Of a stretch of DNA of 42,443 bases, positions 15,251-26,710 are shown piece by piece. A program made the translations under genes and the position numbers. The number at the start of each line of letters is the position of its first letter. Positions within the stretch are counted from its first letter, which is position 1. Below the pieces are notes generated by a model. It saw only the letters and a list, made by a program, of their open reading frames with translations. It did not search any database and had not been told where the DNA came from. This DNA is from Betaproteobacteria bacterium (lineage in GTDB: Bacteria > Pseudomonadota > Gammaproteobacteria > Burkholderiales > SG8-41): assembly GCA_025363575.1 (NCBI GenBank), contig JANYDM010000070.1, positions 1-42,443 on the forward strand, read 5' to 3'.

Positions 15251-17950
15251 TCAGGCGGCTTCAGCCAGAATCTGGCGCAGCACGTACGGCAGGATGCCGC
15301 CGTGCTTGAAGTAATCGACCTCGATGACGGTGTCGATGCGCAGCGTGAGCGGCACCTTCTGCGTGCTGCCGTCGGCGCGCGTGATGGTCATCGCAACGTC
15401 CTGCAGCGGCTTCACGTTGCCGCCTTCTAGCCCTTCGATGGTGAACGTTTCGGTGCCGTCGATGCCCAGCGTTTGCACGTCGGTGCCCGGCTTGAACTGC
15501 AGCGGCGCCACGCCCATGCCGACGAGGTTTGCGCGGTGGATGCGCTCGAAGCTTTTTACGATGACGGCATTGACACCGAGCAACTGCACGCCTTTTGCGG
15601 CCCAGTCGCGCGAGGAGCCCATGCCGTAATCCTCGCCGCCGAAAATCACCAGCGGCGTGCCTGACGCATGATAAAGCTCGGAGGCTTCGAAAATCGTCAT
15701 CTGTGCGCCGTCGGGCATGTGCCTGGTGATCGGGCCCTCGGTACCGGGGGCGACCATGTTGCGCAGGCGCACGTTGGCGAAAGTGCCGCGCACCATCAGT
15801 TCATGGTTGCAGCGGCGCACGCCGAAGTGGCCCCATTCGGATGGCGGGCTGTTGTAACCCTCCAGCCATTTGCCGGCCGGCGTGCCGGGCTTGATCTTGG
15901 TCGACGGGCTGATGTGATCGGTGGTGATCGAGTCGCCGAGAATCGCCAGCGCCCGCGCGTCCTTAACGTCGGATACTTTGCCGAGTTGCCGGGTTACGCC
16001 CATCAGGAAAGGCGGCTCCTTGATGAAAGTGGATTTTGCGTCCCACTTATAAACGGCGCCCTTGACGGTGGGGATGGCCTCCCAGAGTTTCTTGTTGCCC
16101 GACAGATCGCCGTATTCTTTGCGGAAATGGTCGGCATTCGCTGCGAACTTCATCAGCGCGCCGACTTCGGCGTCGCTCGGCCACACGTCTTTCAGATAAA
16201 CCGGCTTGCCGTCGCTGCCGGTGCCGAGCGGATCCTTGGTCAGATCGGTACGCACAGTACCGGCGATGCCGTAGGCGACGACGAGGGCCGGGCTGGCGAG
16301 GTAATTCGCGCGCAGGTTAGGATGTACGCGCGCTTCGAAGTTACGATTGCCGGAGAGCACTGCAGCGGTGACTAGATCTTTGGAGACGACGGCGTCCTCG
16401 ATCTTAGCGTCCAGCGGGCCGGCGGCGCCCATACAGGTCGTGCAACCGTAGGCCACGACCCCGTAGCCGAGCTTTTCGAGGTAAGTCAGCAGGCCGGCGT
16501 CGCGCAGGTAATCGGTAGCGACTTTGGAACCGGGTGCGAGCGAGGTTTTTACGCGCGCGCTGACCTTGAGCCCTTTTTCGACCGCGCGCTTGGCCAGCAG
16601 TCCGGCTGCGATAAGCAGGGCGGGATTGGATGTGTTGGTGCATGAAGTGATCGACGAGATCAGCACGTCGCCATGGCCAACGTCGAACTCAGGATGCCCG
16701 CTGGCTTCGCGGCGGGTAAGGTCGGCGGCAGGGCGCGCATAACCGTTTTTGTCCGTCGGTGCGGAGAACAGCGCGTCGAAGCCGCGGCCAAGATCGGGCA
16801 GGTTGACGCGATCCTGCGGGCGCTTCGGGCCCGACAGGCTGGGCACGATGCTTGCGAGGTCGAGCTCGACGATTTGCGAGTAATCGATATCGCCCGGCTT
16901 AGGCATGCCGAACAGGCCTTGCATCTTGTAATACGCTTCGATGGCTGCGACCTGTTCCGGCTCGCGGCCGGTGGTGCGGAAGTATTCGACGGTCTTCGCA
17001 TCAACGGGAAAGTAACCCATCGTCGCGCCGTATTCCGGTGCCATGTTGGCGACCGTGCAGCGGTCTGCGGCGGTCAGCGCGGCAGCACCTTCGCCGTAGA
17101 ACTCGACGAACTTGCCGACCACTTTTGTTTTGCGCATGAGTTCGGTGACGGTCAGTGCCAAGTCGGTGGCGGTCACGCCTTCGCGCAGCTTGCCGGTCAG
17201 GTGGCAGCCGACGACATCAGGCGTGAGAAAGGCATTGGGCTGGCCGAGCATGCCGGCTTCGGCTTCAATGCCGCCCACACCCCAGGCGACGACGCCGATG
17301 CCGTTGACCATCGTCGTGTGCGAGTCGGTGCCGAACACGGTGTCGGGGAACCACACGCCGTCTTTTTCCCACACGCCGCGCGACAGGTATTCCATGTTGA
17401 TCTGATGGATGATGCCGTTGCCCGGCGGTACCACACGCACGGTTTCGAAAGCGCCTTGCGCCCATTTCACGAAGCTGTAGCGCTCGGCGTTGCGCTTGAA
17501 TTCTATTTCCTGATTGCGCTGCACGGCGTCCGGAGTGTTGTAAACGTCGATTTCGACCGAGTGGTCGACTACAACGTCGACAGGCACCAGCGGCTCGATC
17601 TTGCTGGCCGCCAATCCCTGGCGTTCGGCCGCGGCGCGCATCGCGGAGAGGTCGTTAAGGGCGCCGAAGCCGATCAGGTCCTGGAGCACGATGCGCACGA
17701 CGATAAACGGGATTTCGGAAGTGCGCTTGCCGGCAGGTTGCCATGCGGCGAGATTGCGCACGTGCTCTTCGGTGACGCGCTTGCCGTCGCAGAAACGCAG
17801 CAGCGATTCGAGCACGATGCGAATGCTGACCGGCAGGCGCGAAATCTTGCCGAGGCCTGCTTCTTCGAGGGCGGCCAGCGAGTAATAGCGGCCTTTTTTG
17901 CCCGCTGAAGGCGCAAAGTCGCGCAGCGCTTTGAAAGTATCGTTTGCCAT
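15251..17950 (-). CDS. acnA: Aconitate hydratase, AcnA type (copy 1)
   Basis: The enzyme interconverts citrate and isocitrate using a [4Fe-4S] cluster. Its 899 residues match AcnA length. The cluster ligands are visible as Cys437 ([10 protein letters not shown]), Cys503 and Cys506 (YGCTTCMG). The substrate loops GTDSHTTM and GDSITTDHISP (Ser674) and the catalytic-serine loop [12 protein letters not shown] are all intact. The N-terminus MANDTFKALRDF parallels copy 2. ATG 17950 has an AGGAA ribosome site eight bases upstream. It is the last gene of the minus-strand run prpC-DUF3147-prpD-DUF3617-prpF-acn-acn, 126 bases after copy 2, so it may be transcribed separately. Because it keeps the canonical Ser674 it is my choice for the housekeeping TCA aconitase, but that assignment is inference. 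Confidence 0.95.
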   Translation of the reverse strand: MANDTFKALRDFAPSAGKKGRYYSLAALEEAGLGKISRLPVSIRIVLESLLRFCDGKRVTEEHVRNLAAWQPAGKRTSEIPFIVVRIVLQDLIGFGALNDLSAMRAAAERQGLAASKIEPLVPVDVVVDHSVEIDVYNTPDAVQRNQEIEFKRNAERYSFVKWAQGAFETVRVVPPGNGIIHQINMEYLSRGVWEKDGVWFPDTVFGTDSHTTMVNGIGVVAWGVGGIEAEAGMLGQPNAFLTPDVVGCHLTGKLREGVTATDLALTVTELMRKTKVVGKFVEFYGEGAAALTAADRCTVANMAPEYGATMGYFPVDAKTVEYFRTTGREPEQVAAIEAYYKMQGLFGMPKPGDIDYSQIVELDLASIVPSLSGPKRPQDRVNLPDLGRGFDALFSAPTDKNGYARPAADLTRREASGHPEFDVGHGDVLISSITSCTNTSNPALLIAAGLLAKRAVEKGLKVSARVKTSLAPGSKVATDYLRDAGLLTYLEKLGYGVVAYGCTTCMGAAGPLDAKIEDAVVSKDLVTAAVLSGNRNFEARVHPNLRANYLASPALVVAYGIAGTVRTDLTKDPLGTGSDGKPVYLKDVWPSDAEVGALMKFAANADHFRKEYGDLSGNKKLWEAIPTVKGAVYKWDAKSTFIKEPPFLMGVTRQLGKVSDVKDARALAILGDSITTDHISPSTKIKPGTPAGKWLEGYNSPPSEWGHFGVRRCNHELMVRGTFANVRLRNMVAPGTEGPITRHMPDGAQMTIFEASELYHASGTPLVIFGGEDYGMGSSRDWAAKGVQLLGVNAVIVKSFERIHRANLVGMGVAPLQFKPGTDVQTLGIDGTETFTIEGLEGGNVKPLQDVAMTITRADGSTQKVPLTLRIDTVIEVDYFKHGGILPYVLRQILAEAA

Positions 17951-17972
17951 ATCGTCAGTTCCTAGTTGTTGA

Positions 17973-18002
17973 TCACGCTGTCACCAGTTCGCGCAGTACG
18001 CA
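17973..18002 (-). pseudogene. Remnant of an aconitase 3' end (last ~10 codons)
   Basis: Read on the minus strand, these 30 bases encode CVLRELVTA and a stop, nearly the same as the last residues of aconitase copy 2 (YVLRELIAA and stop). A 15-base exact match (17986-18000 and 18090-18104) forms the core, and 24 of 31 bases match overall in the same codon frame. Upstream of this the similarity is lost. It looks like the scar of a third copy or of recombination between the tandem paralogs. Confidence 0.5.
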
Positions 18003-18076
18003 GTTCACGCGCGGGTTCGCCGCGCGTTGTTAAATCCGGCAGAGCCGTGCGTGCTGCACGCCTGTGGCTTCTCATT

Positions 18077-20764
<2,688 letters not shown>

Positions 20765-20789
20765 GGTCATTGCCTTCCTGTAATAGTCG

Positions 20790-22055
20790 TTATTGCCACT
20801 GTTCACCAAATGCCTTGAGCTGCGCGGACGCGCCATACAACGGAAAATGTCCGCGCAGGAAAATCTGCGAGCTGCGTTCGTAAGCCGCGCTGCTGATGTG
20901 CATGCCTGCCGGCGCCATAGCCGCCGCTATGCGTGCGCGAAGCACGCCGGCGGGGTTGCGCATCTGCACGATGGTCACGCTTTCTTTGGCGTCGATTACC
21001 GGCAGGCCGCGCGCCAGCTTGCTGGCCGTGGTTCCGGGCAGCAGGCAGGCGACAGCGAGGCAGCAACCGCCGGTCACCGCAAGCGAATTATGCGGCGTTT
21101 GCGGCGTAAAGTAACGCACGAGAATGTGTTCCTCGCCTTGCGGTGGTGCGACCATGCAGATTTTGGGTATGGTTTCGCTGTGCGCGAGTTCGTCAGCGCT
21201 CATGACATCGCCGTTTTTCTTGCGCAGGCCCATTTTCATGCCGGCCGCGACCCAGATCGTTTGCAACCGTTTTTTCAGTGCGTGATCCCGTGCCAGATCC
21301 TCGACAGACTCCAGCCCGGTCTTGCCCAGATCGGCTGCGGCTACAATCACCATCGGCACCGCGACATCGACGCACGAGGTATCGATGCCGTCGAAGCGGT
21401 CGATTGCGTTGCCGGTGGGCAGCAGCTTGCCGGTTTTGGCGCCGCCAGGATTGCGCAGGCTCAACTCGCAGCCGGGAAATTTACCCATCACGCCGGGGAT
21501 TTCGGTGTCGGCGGGGATGTACGGCGTGCCATCGGGCGTTTTTACCGTGGCGTCGGTGGTCACGCGCGTGTTGGTGTTGAAAATCCGCATAACGGTCGTT
21601 CCGGCAATCGCCTTGAACAGCGCTGTGTCCAGCGCATACATGGTCAGCGCCGCCGACAGGTTGCCGCAGTTGACGCTCCAGTCGATGGCGGACTTATCGG
21701 CGGCCAGCTGCGCAAGCGTGCTGGAGATATCCGCTTCGTTGTCCGGCGAGCGCCCGATGATGAATACCTTGTTGCTCGTCGACGGCCCGCGGCCAAGTCC
21801 CGTCGTCTGTTTGTTGCCCCTGGCGCCACCTGCCTGTGGCACGCCCATGATCCAGCGAATGGCTTCCTCGCGCAGCGCCGGATCGTTAGGCAGATGCTCG
21901 TGCCAAAGCAAGATGCCGGTCGAAGTGCCGCCGCGCATGTGATAGACCGGCAGTTCGAGCACGCCGTTGACCGTGCGCGGCACGAACCCGGCAAGTTCGG
22001 GATTCGGCAGCCGTCCGCGAACGCGCGCGGCGATGTTCTGGAGTTGCGCGCTCAT
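20790..22055 (-). CDS. prpF: PrpF-family protein (2-methylaconitate isomerase-like)
   Basis: PrpF isomerises 2-methyl-aconitate so that AcnD-produced isomers can continue in the methylcitrate cycle. The 421-residue product has the family's opening [14 protein letters not shown], the [16 protein letters not shown] segment, the NCGNLSAAL motif (Cys expected in the diaminopimelate-epimerase-like fold) and the C-terminal [19 protein letters not shown]. It is a little longer than typical PrpF (about 390) and has a [11 protein letters not shown] insert where typical PrpF has a Met-Gly-Gly loop, so it may belong to a relative such as an oxalomesaconate tautomerase. ATG 22055 is chosen, five bases after the DUF3617 stop; the frame continues to 22211 but that His-rich part overlaps DUF3617 coding sequence. 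The ribosome site is weak. Confidence 0.82.
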   Translation of the reverse strand: MSAQLQNIAARVRGRLPNPELAGFVPRTVNGVLELPVYHMRGGTSTGILLWHEHLPNDPALREEAIRWIMGVPQAGGARGNKQTTGLGRGPSTSNKVFIIGRSPDNEADISSTLAQLAADKSAIDWSVNCGNLSAALTMYALDTALFKAIAGTTVMRIFNTNTRVTTDATVKTPDGTPYIPADTEIPGVMGKFPGCELSLRNPGGAKTGKLLPTGNAIDRFDGIDTSCVDVAVPMVIVAAADLGKTGLESVEDLARDHALKKRLQTIWVAAGMKMGLRKKNGDVMSADELAHSETIPKICMVAPPQGEEHILVRYFTPQTPHNSLAVTGGCCLAVACLLPGTTASKLARGLPVIDAKESVTIVQMRNPAGVLRARIAAAMAPAGMHISSAAYERSSQIFLRGHFPLYGASAQLKAFGEQWQ

Positions 22056-22060
22056 TGCCG

Positions 22061-22489
22061 CTACTGTTTGCAGTCTCCAATGCGTTTGGCGGTGATCGAC
22101 TGCGTCATGGGCGCTTTCATGCCCTCCATGGTCATGGTCATTTCCATGGTCATGCCAGTCGGGGTCAATGTCCCCTGTACGGCGCCGTCGATTTTCTGTG
22201 GTTTCGTGCACGCCATCTTGTACGAAAATGCGCCGCCGCTCTGGTTCACGTCCTTGACCTGGCAGTCGCTGCCTTTATTCGCCGGCATCTCGTAGGCTTT
22301 GCTGCCGGCGACGTCGGCGGCGGCGAGGCAGCGCTGTAGGGTCTGCGCCGGCATGCTGGCGGGCGCGCCGGGCATGATTATTTTGATCGTGTACTCGTAC
22401 ATGCCCGGCGTCAGGGTGGTCGCGGCTGAGGCCATCTGCGATAGCAGCAACGCGGCGAGGGCGAGCAGGTAGAAGTGTTGTTGCCGCAT
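22061..22489 (-). CDS. DUF3617 family secreted protein
   Basis: The 142-residue protein has a signal peptide (MRQQHFYLLALAALLLSQMASA) and the DUF3617 pattern: LTPGMYEYTIKIIMPG, a QRCLAAADV stretch, DCQVKDVNQSGGAFSYKMAC, a Met- and Thr-rich repeat region (MTMEMTMTMEG) and the terminal KRIGDC. Four Cys are placed as in the family and probably form two disulfides in the periplasm. DUF3617 proteins have no known function. ATG 22489 has GGAG eight bases upstream; a TTG at 22510 is a weaker choice. It lies 17 bases after prpD and five bases before prpF, so it is embedded in the methylcitrate operon, although a periplasmic protein has no obvious place in that pathway. Confidence 0.85.
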   Translation of the reverse strand: MRQQHFYLLALAALLLSQMASAATTLTPGMYEYTIKIIMPGAPASMPAQTLQRCLAAADVAGSKAYEMPANKGSDCQVKDVNQSGGAFSYKMACTKPQKIDGAVQGTLTPTGMTMEMTMTMEGMKAPMTQSITAKRIGDCKQ

Positions 22490-22506
22490 ATTGTGGGCTC
22501 CGCGTA

Positions 22507-23949
22507 TCAAATGACGAACAGATCGACGAATTCGTTTACCGGTGTTGCTTCCAGCTTGCGCTGATCATCGCACAGGCTGAATATTGCGGCCTGCTGCTTC
22601 GCCGGAAATCGCCGCGCGAGATTGGTTTTGTACTTGGCTTCGAGCAGAGGTATGCCTTCTTTGCGGCGGCGGCGATGGCCGATCGGATATTCGACTTCGA
22701 TGTTCTCGGTCTTGCTGCCGTCCTTGAAGAAAATCTGCACCGCATTGGCGATCGAGCGTCTGGACGAATCGAGGTAATCGCGCGTCCACTGTTTGTTCTC
22801 GACGCACACCATTTTCGACCGCAGGGCGTCGACGCGCGCGTCCTGCGCGACATGGTCTTCGTAGTCCGTGGCCTCGAGGTTTCCTTTCAACAGCCCGATG
22901 GCGACGATGTACTGGATGCAGTGGTCGCGATCTGCCGGGTTGTTGAGCACGCCTTGCTTGTCGATGATGCGGATCGCGGACTCGTGCGTGGTAATGACGA
23001 TTTTCTTCACGTCGTCGACGCGGTCGTGGACTTTCGGAAACAGCCGCACCGCGCATTCGGCGGCGGTCTGGCCGTGGAATTCGGCCGGAAACGAAATCTT
23101 GAACAGCACGTTTTCCATCACGTACGAGCCGTATTTGCGCGTGAACTTGAACGGCTTGCCTTTGAACAAAACGTCGTAGAAGCCCCAGGTTTTGGCCGTT
23201 AGCGCAGAGGGATAACCCATTTCGCCCTTGAGCGCCATCAACGCCAGCCTGACCGCGCGGCTGGTCGCATCGCCGGCGGCCCACGATTTGCGCGAGCCCG
23301 TATTCGGGGTATGGCGATAGGTGCGCAGGGACTGGCCGTCTATCCACGCATTGGAAACCGCGTTGATCACTTCGTCGCGCGTGCCCCCGAGCATCGCCGT
23401 GATGACGGCAGTGCTCGCGACCTTGACCAGCACGACGTGGTCGAGACCGACGCGGTTGAAGCTGTTCTCGAGCGCGATCACGCCCTGGATTTCATGAGCC
23501 TTGATCATGCCGGTCAGCACGTCGCGCATCGTCAACGGGATTTTGCCTTCAGCCACGCGCGTGCGCGACAGGAAATCCGCGGCCGCGAGGATGCCGCCGA
23601 GATTGTCCGAGGGATGGCCCCATTCGGCGGCGAGCCAGGTATCGTTGAAATCAAGCCAGCGGATCATGCAGCCGATATTGAATGCGGCACTGACCGGGTC
23701 GAGCTGGAATGAAGTGCCCGGCACTTTGGCGCCGTTAGGCACGACGGTCCCCGGCACTATCGGCCCCATGAGCTTGGTGCATGCAGGGTAAGACAGCGCT
23801 TCAAAGCCGCAGCCCAGTGTGTCCATCAGGCATAGGCGGGCAGTGTTGTACGCTTCGGCACTGGTGATTTTCTGTTTCAGCGCGTAATCGGCGATGTCCA
23901 GAATGACCTGGTCGGTTTTTTGACGCACGTTCGAAATTGGGCTGGACAT
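22507..23949 (-). CDS. prpD: 2-methylcitrate dehydratase
   Basis: PrpD dehydrates 2-methylcitrate to 2-methyl-cis-aconitate, the second step of propionyl-CoA oxidation, without an iron-sulfur cluster. The 480-residue product is a close match to the enterobacterial enzyme (483 residues) along its whole length: [81 protein letters not shown] and [12 protein letters not shown]. This is the true PrpD branch of the MmgE/PrpD family rather than a cis-aconitate decarboxylase-like relative. It sits between prpC (with DUF3147 between) and prpF. Having PrpD makes an AcnD/PrpF route formally redundant here; see findings. Confidence 0.96.
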   Translation of the reverse strand: MSSPISNVRQKTDQVILDIADYALKQKITSAEAYNTARLCLMDTLGCGFEALSYPACTKLMGPIVPGTVVPNGAKVPGTSFQLDPVSAAFNIGCMIRWLDFNDTWLAAEWGHPSDNLGGILAAADFLSRTRVAEGKIPLTMRDVLTGMIKAHEIQGVIALENSFNRVGLDHVVLVKVASTAVITAMLGGTRDEVINAVSNAWIDGQSLRTYRHTPNTGSRKSWAAGDATSRAVRLALMALKGEMGYPSALTAKTWGFYDVLFKGKPFKFTRKYGSYVMENVLFKISFPAEFHGQTAAECAVRLFPKVHDRVDDVKKIVITTHESAIRIIDKQGVLNNPADRDHCIQYIVAIGLLKGNLEATDYEDHVAQDARVDALRSKMVCVENKQWTRDYLDSSRRSIANAVQIFFKDGSKTENIEVEYPIGHRRRRKEGIPLLEAKYKTNLARRFPAKQQAAIFSLCDDQRKLEATPVNEFVDLFVI

Positions 23950-23978
23950 GATTCTTTACTTGGGTGAAAAAAACAGGG

Positions 23979-24329
23979 CTATATTTTAACGCCGATCCAG
24001 CCGCCGAGCTTCACCATCGCGAGATAGAGCACAGCAGTCAGCGCGCAGTTGAGAGCCAGCGCCAGGTAAAAACCGACACCGTGACGCAGCATGAACGGCA
24101 GTACCAGAAACATCGGCAACGACGGCAGCACGAACCAGAATGTCGCCTCGGAGTGGGCGGCCAGTCGTTGCACGTCGTCCGTTTCGCGGTAGATCCAGAT
24201 CATGCCCAGCACCGAGACGAGCGGCAGCGAGGCGATCAAGGCAGCGAACGCGGGGCTGCGCTTGGCGATTTCCGACACCATCGTGATGATCAGCGCGGAA
24301 ATTAAGGTTTTGACGATGCCGAATCCCAT
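23979..24329 (-). CDS. DUF3147 family small membrane protein
   Basis: The 116-residue protein has four predicted membrane segments (about residues 5-20, 28-46, 63-85 and 88-110). The pattern ALIITMVSEIAKRSPAFAAL, ASLPLVSVLGMIWIY and FWFVLPSLPMFLVLPFML matches DUF3147, whose function is not known. It lies between prpC (27 bases before it) and prpD (29 bases after it) on the same strand, so it is almost certainly co-transcribed with them. A transport or membrane-stress role for propionate cannot be excluded, but nothing in the sequence shows it. Confidence 0.85.
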   Translation of the reverse strand: MGFGIVKTLISALIITMVSEIAKRSPAFAALIASLPLVSVLGMIWIYRETDDVQRLAAHSEATFWFVLPSLPMFLVLPFMLRHGVGFYLALALNCALTAVLYLAMVKLGGWIGVKI

Positions 24330-24356
24330 GGGCTGTTCTCGCCGCCGCAGTGGCGG

Positions 24357-25532
24357 TCACTTTCTGGATTTCTGTTTTCCGCGCTCCGCCATGGGCACGA
24401 ATTTGCGCGCTTCGGGGCCGGTGTAATTGGCAGTGGGGCGGATGATCTTGCCGTCGATGCGCTGCTCGATCACGTGTGCGGCCCAGCCGCTGGTGCGGGA
24501 GATCACGAAGATGGGCGTGAACATAGCCGTGGGTATGCCCATCTTGAAATACGACACCGCCGAGAACCAGTCGAGGTTCGCGAACATTTTTTTCTCGCGC
24601 ATCATCACCGCCTCGATGCGGTCGGCGATCTCGAACATCGCCATGTCGCTGGTATCCTTCGACAGGTTGCGCGCGACTTCCTTGATGATCTTGTTGCGCG
24701 GATCGGCGATCGTATACACGGGGTGGCCATAGCCGATGACAACCTCCTTGTTGGCGACACGCGTGACGATGTCGGTTTCCGCAGCGTCCGGGCTTTCGTA
24801 ACGGTTCATCACCTCGAACGCCACTTCGTTGGCGCCGCCATGCTTGGGGCCGCGCAGCGCGCCTATGCCGCCGGTAATCGCCGAATACATGTCCGAGCCC
24901 GTGCCGGCAACGACGCGGCAGGCAAAAGTTGATGCGTTGAATTCGTGTTCCGCATACAGGTTGAGCGAGGTGTGCATCGCGCGTATCCATTTCGCGGACG
25001 GCGGCTTGCCATGCAGCATGTGCAGGAAATGGCCGCCGATGGAGTCGTCGTCAGTTTCGACCTCGATGCGGCGTCCGTTCTGGCTGTAATGAAACCAGTA
25101 GAGCAGCATGGAGCCGAACGAGGCGATCAGGCGGTCGGCAATATCGCGCGCGCCCGGCATGTTGTGATCGTCTTTTTCCGGCAGCGCGCAGCCGAGCGCC
25201 GAGCAGCCCGTGCGCATAACGTCCATCGGGTGCGCGGCGGCGGGGATGCTTTCGAGAGCGGCTTTGACCGCCTGCGGCAGGCCGCGCAATGCCTGAAGCT
25301 TGAGTTTGTAATTCGCGAGCTGCGCCGCGCTGGGCAAAGTGCCGTGGATCAGCAGGTAGGCGATTTCCTCGAACTCGCATTCGTCGGCGATGTCGAGAAT
25401 GTCGTAGCCGCGGTAATTGAGATCATTGCCGCTGCGGCCAACCGTGCAGAGCGCGGTGTTGCCGGCCTCGATGCCTGACAGCGCAACGGATTTTTTGGGT
25501 TTGAAAGTACTCGCCGTTTCTTTGTTGCTCAT
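24357..25532 (-). CDS. prpC: 2-methylcitrate synthase
   Basis: PrpC condenses propionyl-CoA with oxaloacetate to form 2-methylcitrate. The 391-residue product follows the enterobacterial PrpC throughout: [96 protein letters not shown] and [15 protein letters not shown]. The catalytic His of the AEHEFN and GHPVY motifs and the Asp in the LDWFSAVSY region are kept. It is about 40 residues shorter than GltA in this window, as expected for the methylcitrate-synthase/type I group. It heads the minus-strand run that continues to the aconitases. The mdh terminator lies directly upstream, so prpC probably has its own promoter, but I could not identify one with confidence. Confidence 0.95.
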   Translation of the reverse strand: MSNKETASTFKPKKSVALSGIEAGNTALCTVGRSGNDLNYRGYDILDIADECEFEEIAYLLIHGTLPSAAQLANYKLKLQALRGLPQAVKAALESIPAAAHPMDVMRTGCSALGCALPEKDDHNMPGARDIADRLIASFGSMLLYWFHYSQNGRRIEVETDDDSIGGHFLHMLHGKPPSAKWIRAMHTSLNLYAEHEFNASTFACRVVAGTGSDMYSAITGGIGALRGPKHGGANEVAFEVMNRYESPDAAETDIVTRVANKEVVIGYGHPVYTIADPRNKIIKEVARNLSKDTSDMAMFEIADRIEAVMMREKKMFANLDWFSAVSYFKMGIPTAMFTPIFVISRTSGWAAHVIEQRIDGKIIRPTANYTGPEARKFVPMAERGKQKSRK

Positions 25533-25562
25533 AGCCGTCTCCCTTGCATAATCACCAGCGGC

Positions 25563-25596
25563 AAAAAAAGGCGGACCGTCACCGGTAGCCGCCTTT
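25563..25596 (-). terminator. Rho-independent terminator after mdh
   Basis: Reading on the minus strand, AAAGGCGG (25596-25589) pairs with CCGCCTTT (25574-25567), separated by a 14-base loop, and the stem runs straight into a T-tract (to 25563). It begins 20 bases after the mdh stop and lies 30 bases before the prpC start, so it separates the two transcription units. Confidence 0.85.
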
Positions 25597-25616
25597 CTTG
25601 CGCTGCACGCTCTGAA

Positions 25617-26606
25617 TTAACCCAGCAGATGCTTTACGCCATCGCGCTCTTCCTGCAGTTCCTTGAGCGTGGCTTGCATGCGCGTGCGGCTGAAATCACT
25701 GACGTCTATGCCTTTGACGATCTCGACGTTGCCATCCTTGCATGTGCACGGGTAGCCGTACATGACGCCTTCGGGAATTCCGTAGCTGCCGTCGGACGGC
25801 ACGCCCATGCTCACCCAGTCGCCGTCAGCGGTGCCTTGGACCCACGTGCGCATGTGATCCATTGCCGCGTTGGCAGCGCTGGCGGCGGACGAGAGGCCGC
25901 GCGCATCGATGATGGCCGCGCCGCGTTTTTGTATCATCGGAATAAACGTGTTCTCGAGCCACGCTTGGTCGTTGATTTGCGGCCACACTTTTTTGCCGTC
26001 GGCCTCAGCCGAGAAAATATCCGGATACTGGGTCGCGGAGTGATTGCCCCAGACGGTCATCTTCTGGATGCCCGCCACGGGCTTGCCGACTTTTTGCGCG
26101 ACCTGCGTCAGCGAGCGATTGTGATCGAGCCGCAACATGGCCGTGAACTGCGAGGGCTTGAATTTCGGCGCGTTTTTCATGGCGATCAGGCAGTTCGTAT
26201 TGGCCGGATTGCCGACCACCAGCACTTTGACGCTGCGGCTGGCGACATCCGATAGCGCTTTGCCTTGCGGCCCGAAGATTTTGCCGTTCGCTTCAAGCAG
26301 ATCTTTGCGCTCCATGCCGGGACCGCGCGGCCGCGCGCCGACCAGCAGCGCATAGTCGGCATCCTTGAATGCGACGTTCGGGTCGCTCGCGGGCACCATG
26401 CTGTCGAGCAGCGGAAACGCGCAATCGTCGAGCTCCATCATCACGCCGCGCAGCGCTTTCTGCGCCTTCTCGTCGGGGATCTCCAGCATCTGCAGGATGA
26501 CAGGCTGGTCCTTGCCAAGCATTTCTCCGCTGGCAATTCTGAATAGCAGGCTATAGCCGATTTGGCCGGCGGCGCCGGTCACGGCAACGCGAACAGGGCG
26601 TTTCAT
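25617..26606 (-). CDS. mdh: Malate dehydrogenase
   Basis: The enzyme oxidises malate to oxaloacetate with NAD+. The 329-residue product is of the group found in Burkholderiales and in cytosolic eukaryotic MDH: nucleotide-binding [19 protein letters not shown] at the N-terminus, substrate loop [18 protein letters not shown] (the mobile-loop arginines), [11 protein letters not shown], the Asp of [14 protein letters not shown] and the catalytic His of [16 protein letters not shown] 26606 is chosen with AGGAG about ten bases before; a TTG at 26636 is possible but adds a tail not seen in the family. It is followed by its own terminator, and the oxaloacetate it makes feeds both citrate synthase and PrpC in this window. 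Confidence 0.97.
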   Translation of the reverse strand: MKRPVRVAVTGAAGQIGYSLLFRIASGEMLGKDQPVILQMLEIPDEKAQKALRGVMMELDDCAFPLLDSMVPASDPNVAFKDADYALLVGARPRGPGMERKDLLEANGKIFGPQGKALSDVASRSVKVLVVGNPANTNCLIAMKNAPKFKPSQFTAMLRLDHNRSLTQVAQKVGKPVAGIQKMTVWGNHSATQYPDIFSAEADGKKVWPQINDQAWLENTFIPMIQKRGAAIIDARGLSSAASAANAAMDHMRTWVQGTADGDWVSMGVPSDGSYGIPEGVMYGYPCTCKDGNVEIVKGIDVSDFSRTRMQATLKELQEERDGVKHLLG

Positions 26607-26683
26607 AGTAGGGATGCTCCTGGGGACAATGAACAATCAGCGGGGTTGAGCCACGTAAGAGAATGCAAACAATGGCTTGAAAA

Positions 26684-26692
26684 AGTATATCA
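26684..26692 (-). promoter_or_regulatory. Putative extended -10 promoter for mdh
   Basis: On the minus strand the sequence reads TGATATACT, an extended -10 (TGn before TATACT), 78 bases before the mdh ATG and just after the end of the upstream M19 gene. No clear -35 is seen, which extended -10 promoters often lack. Motif-only call. Confidence 0.4.
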
Positions 26693-26710
26693 CGGCGTGG
26701 CGCCCGAGGG

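Noticed and set aside
22056..22211. His-rich N-terminal extension of the prpF frame (HDHGNDHDHGGHES), which looks like a metal-binding tail
   Set aside because: It is the shifted frame of the Met/Thr-rich end of the DUF3617 gene on the same strand; the PrpF family begins after ATG 22055.
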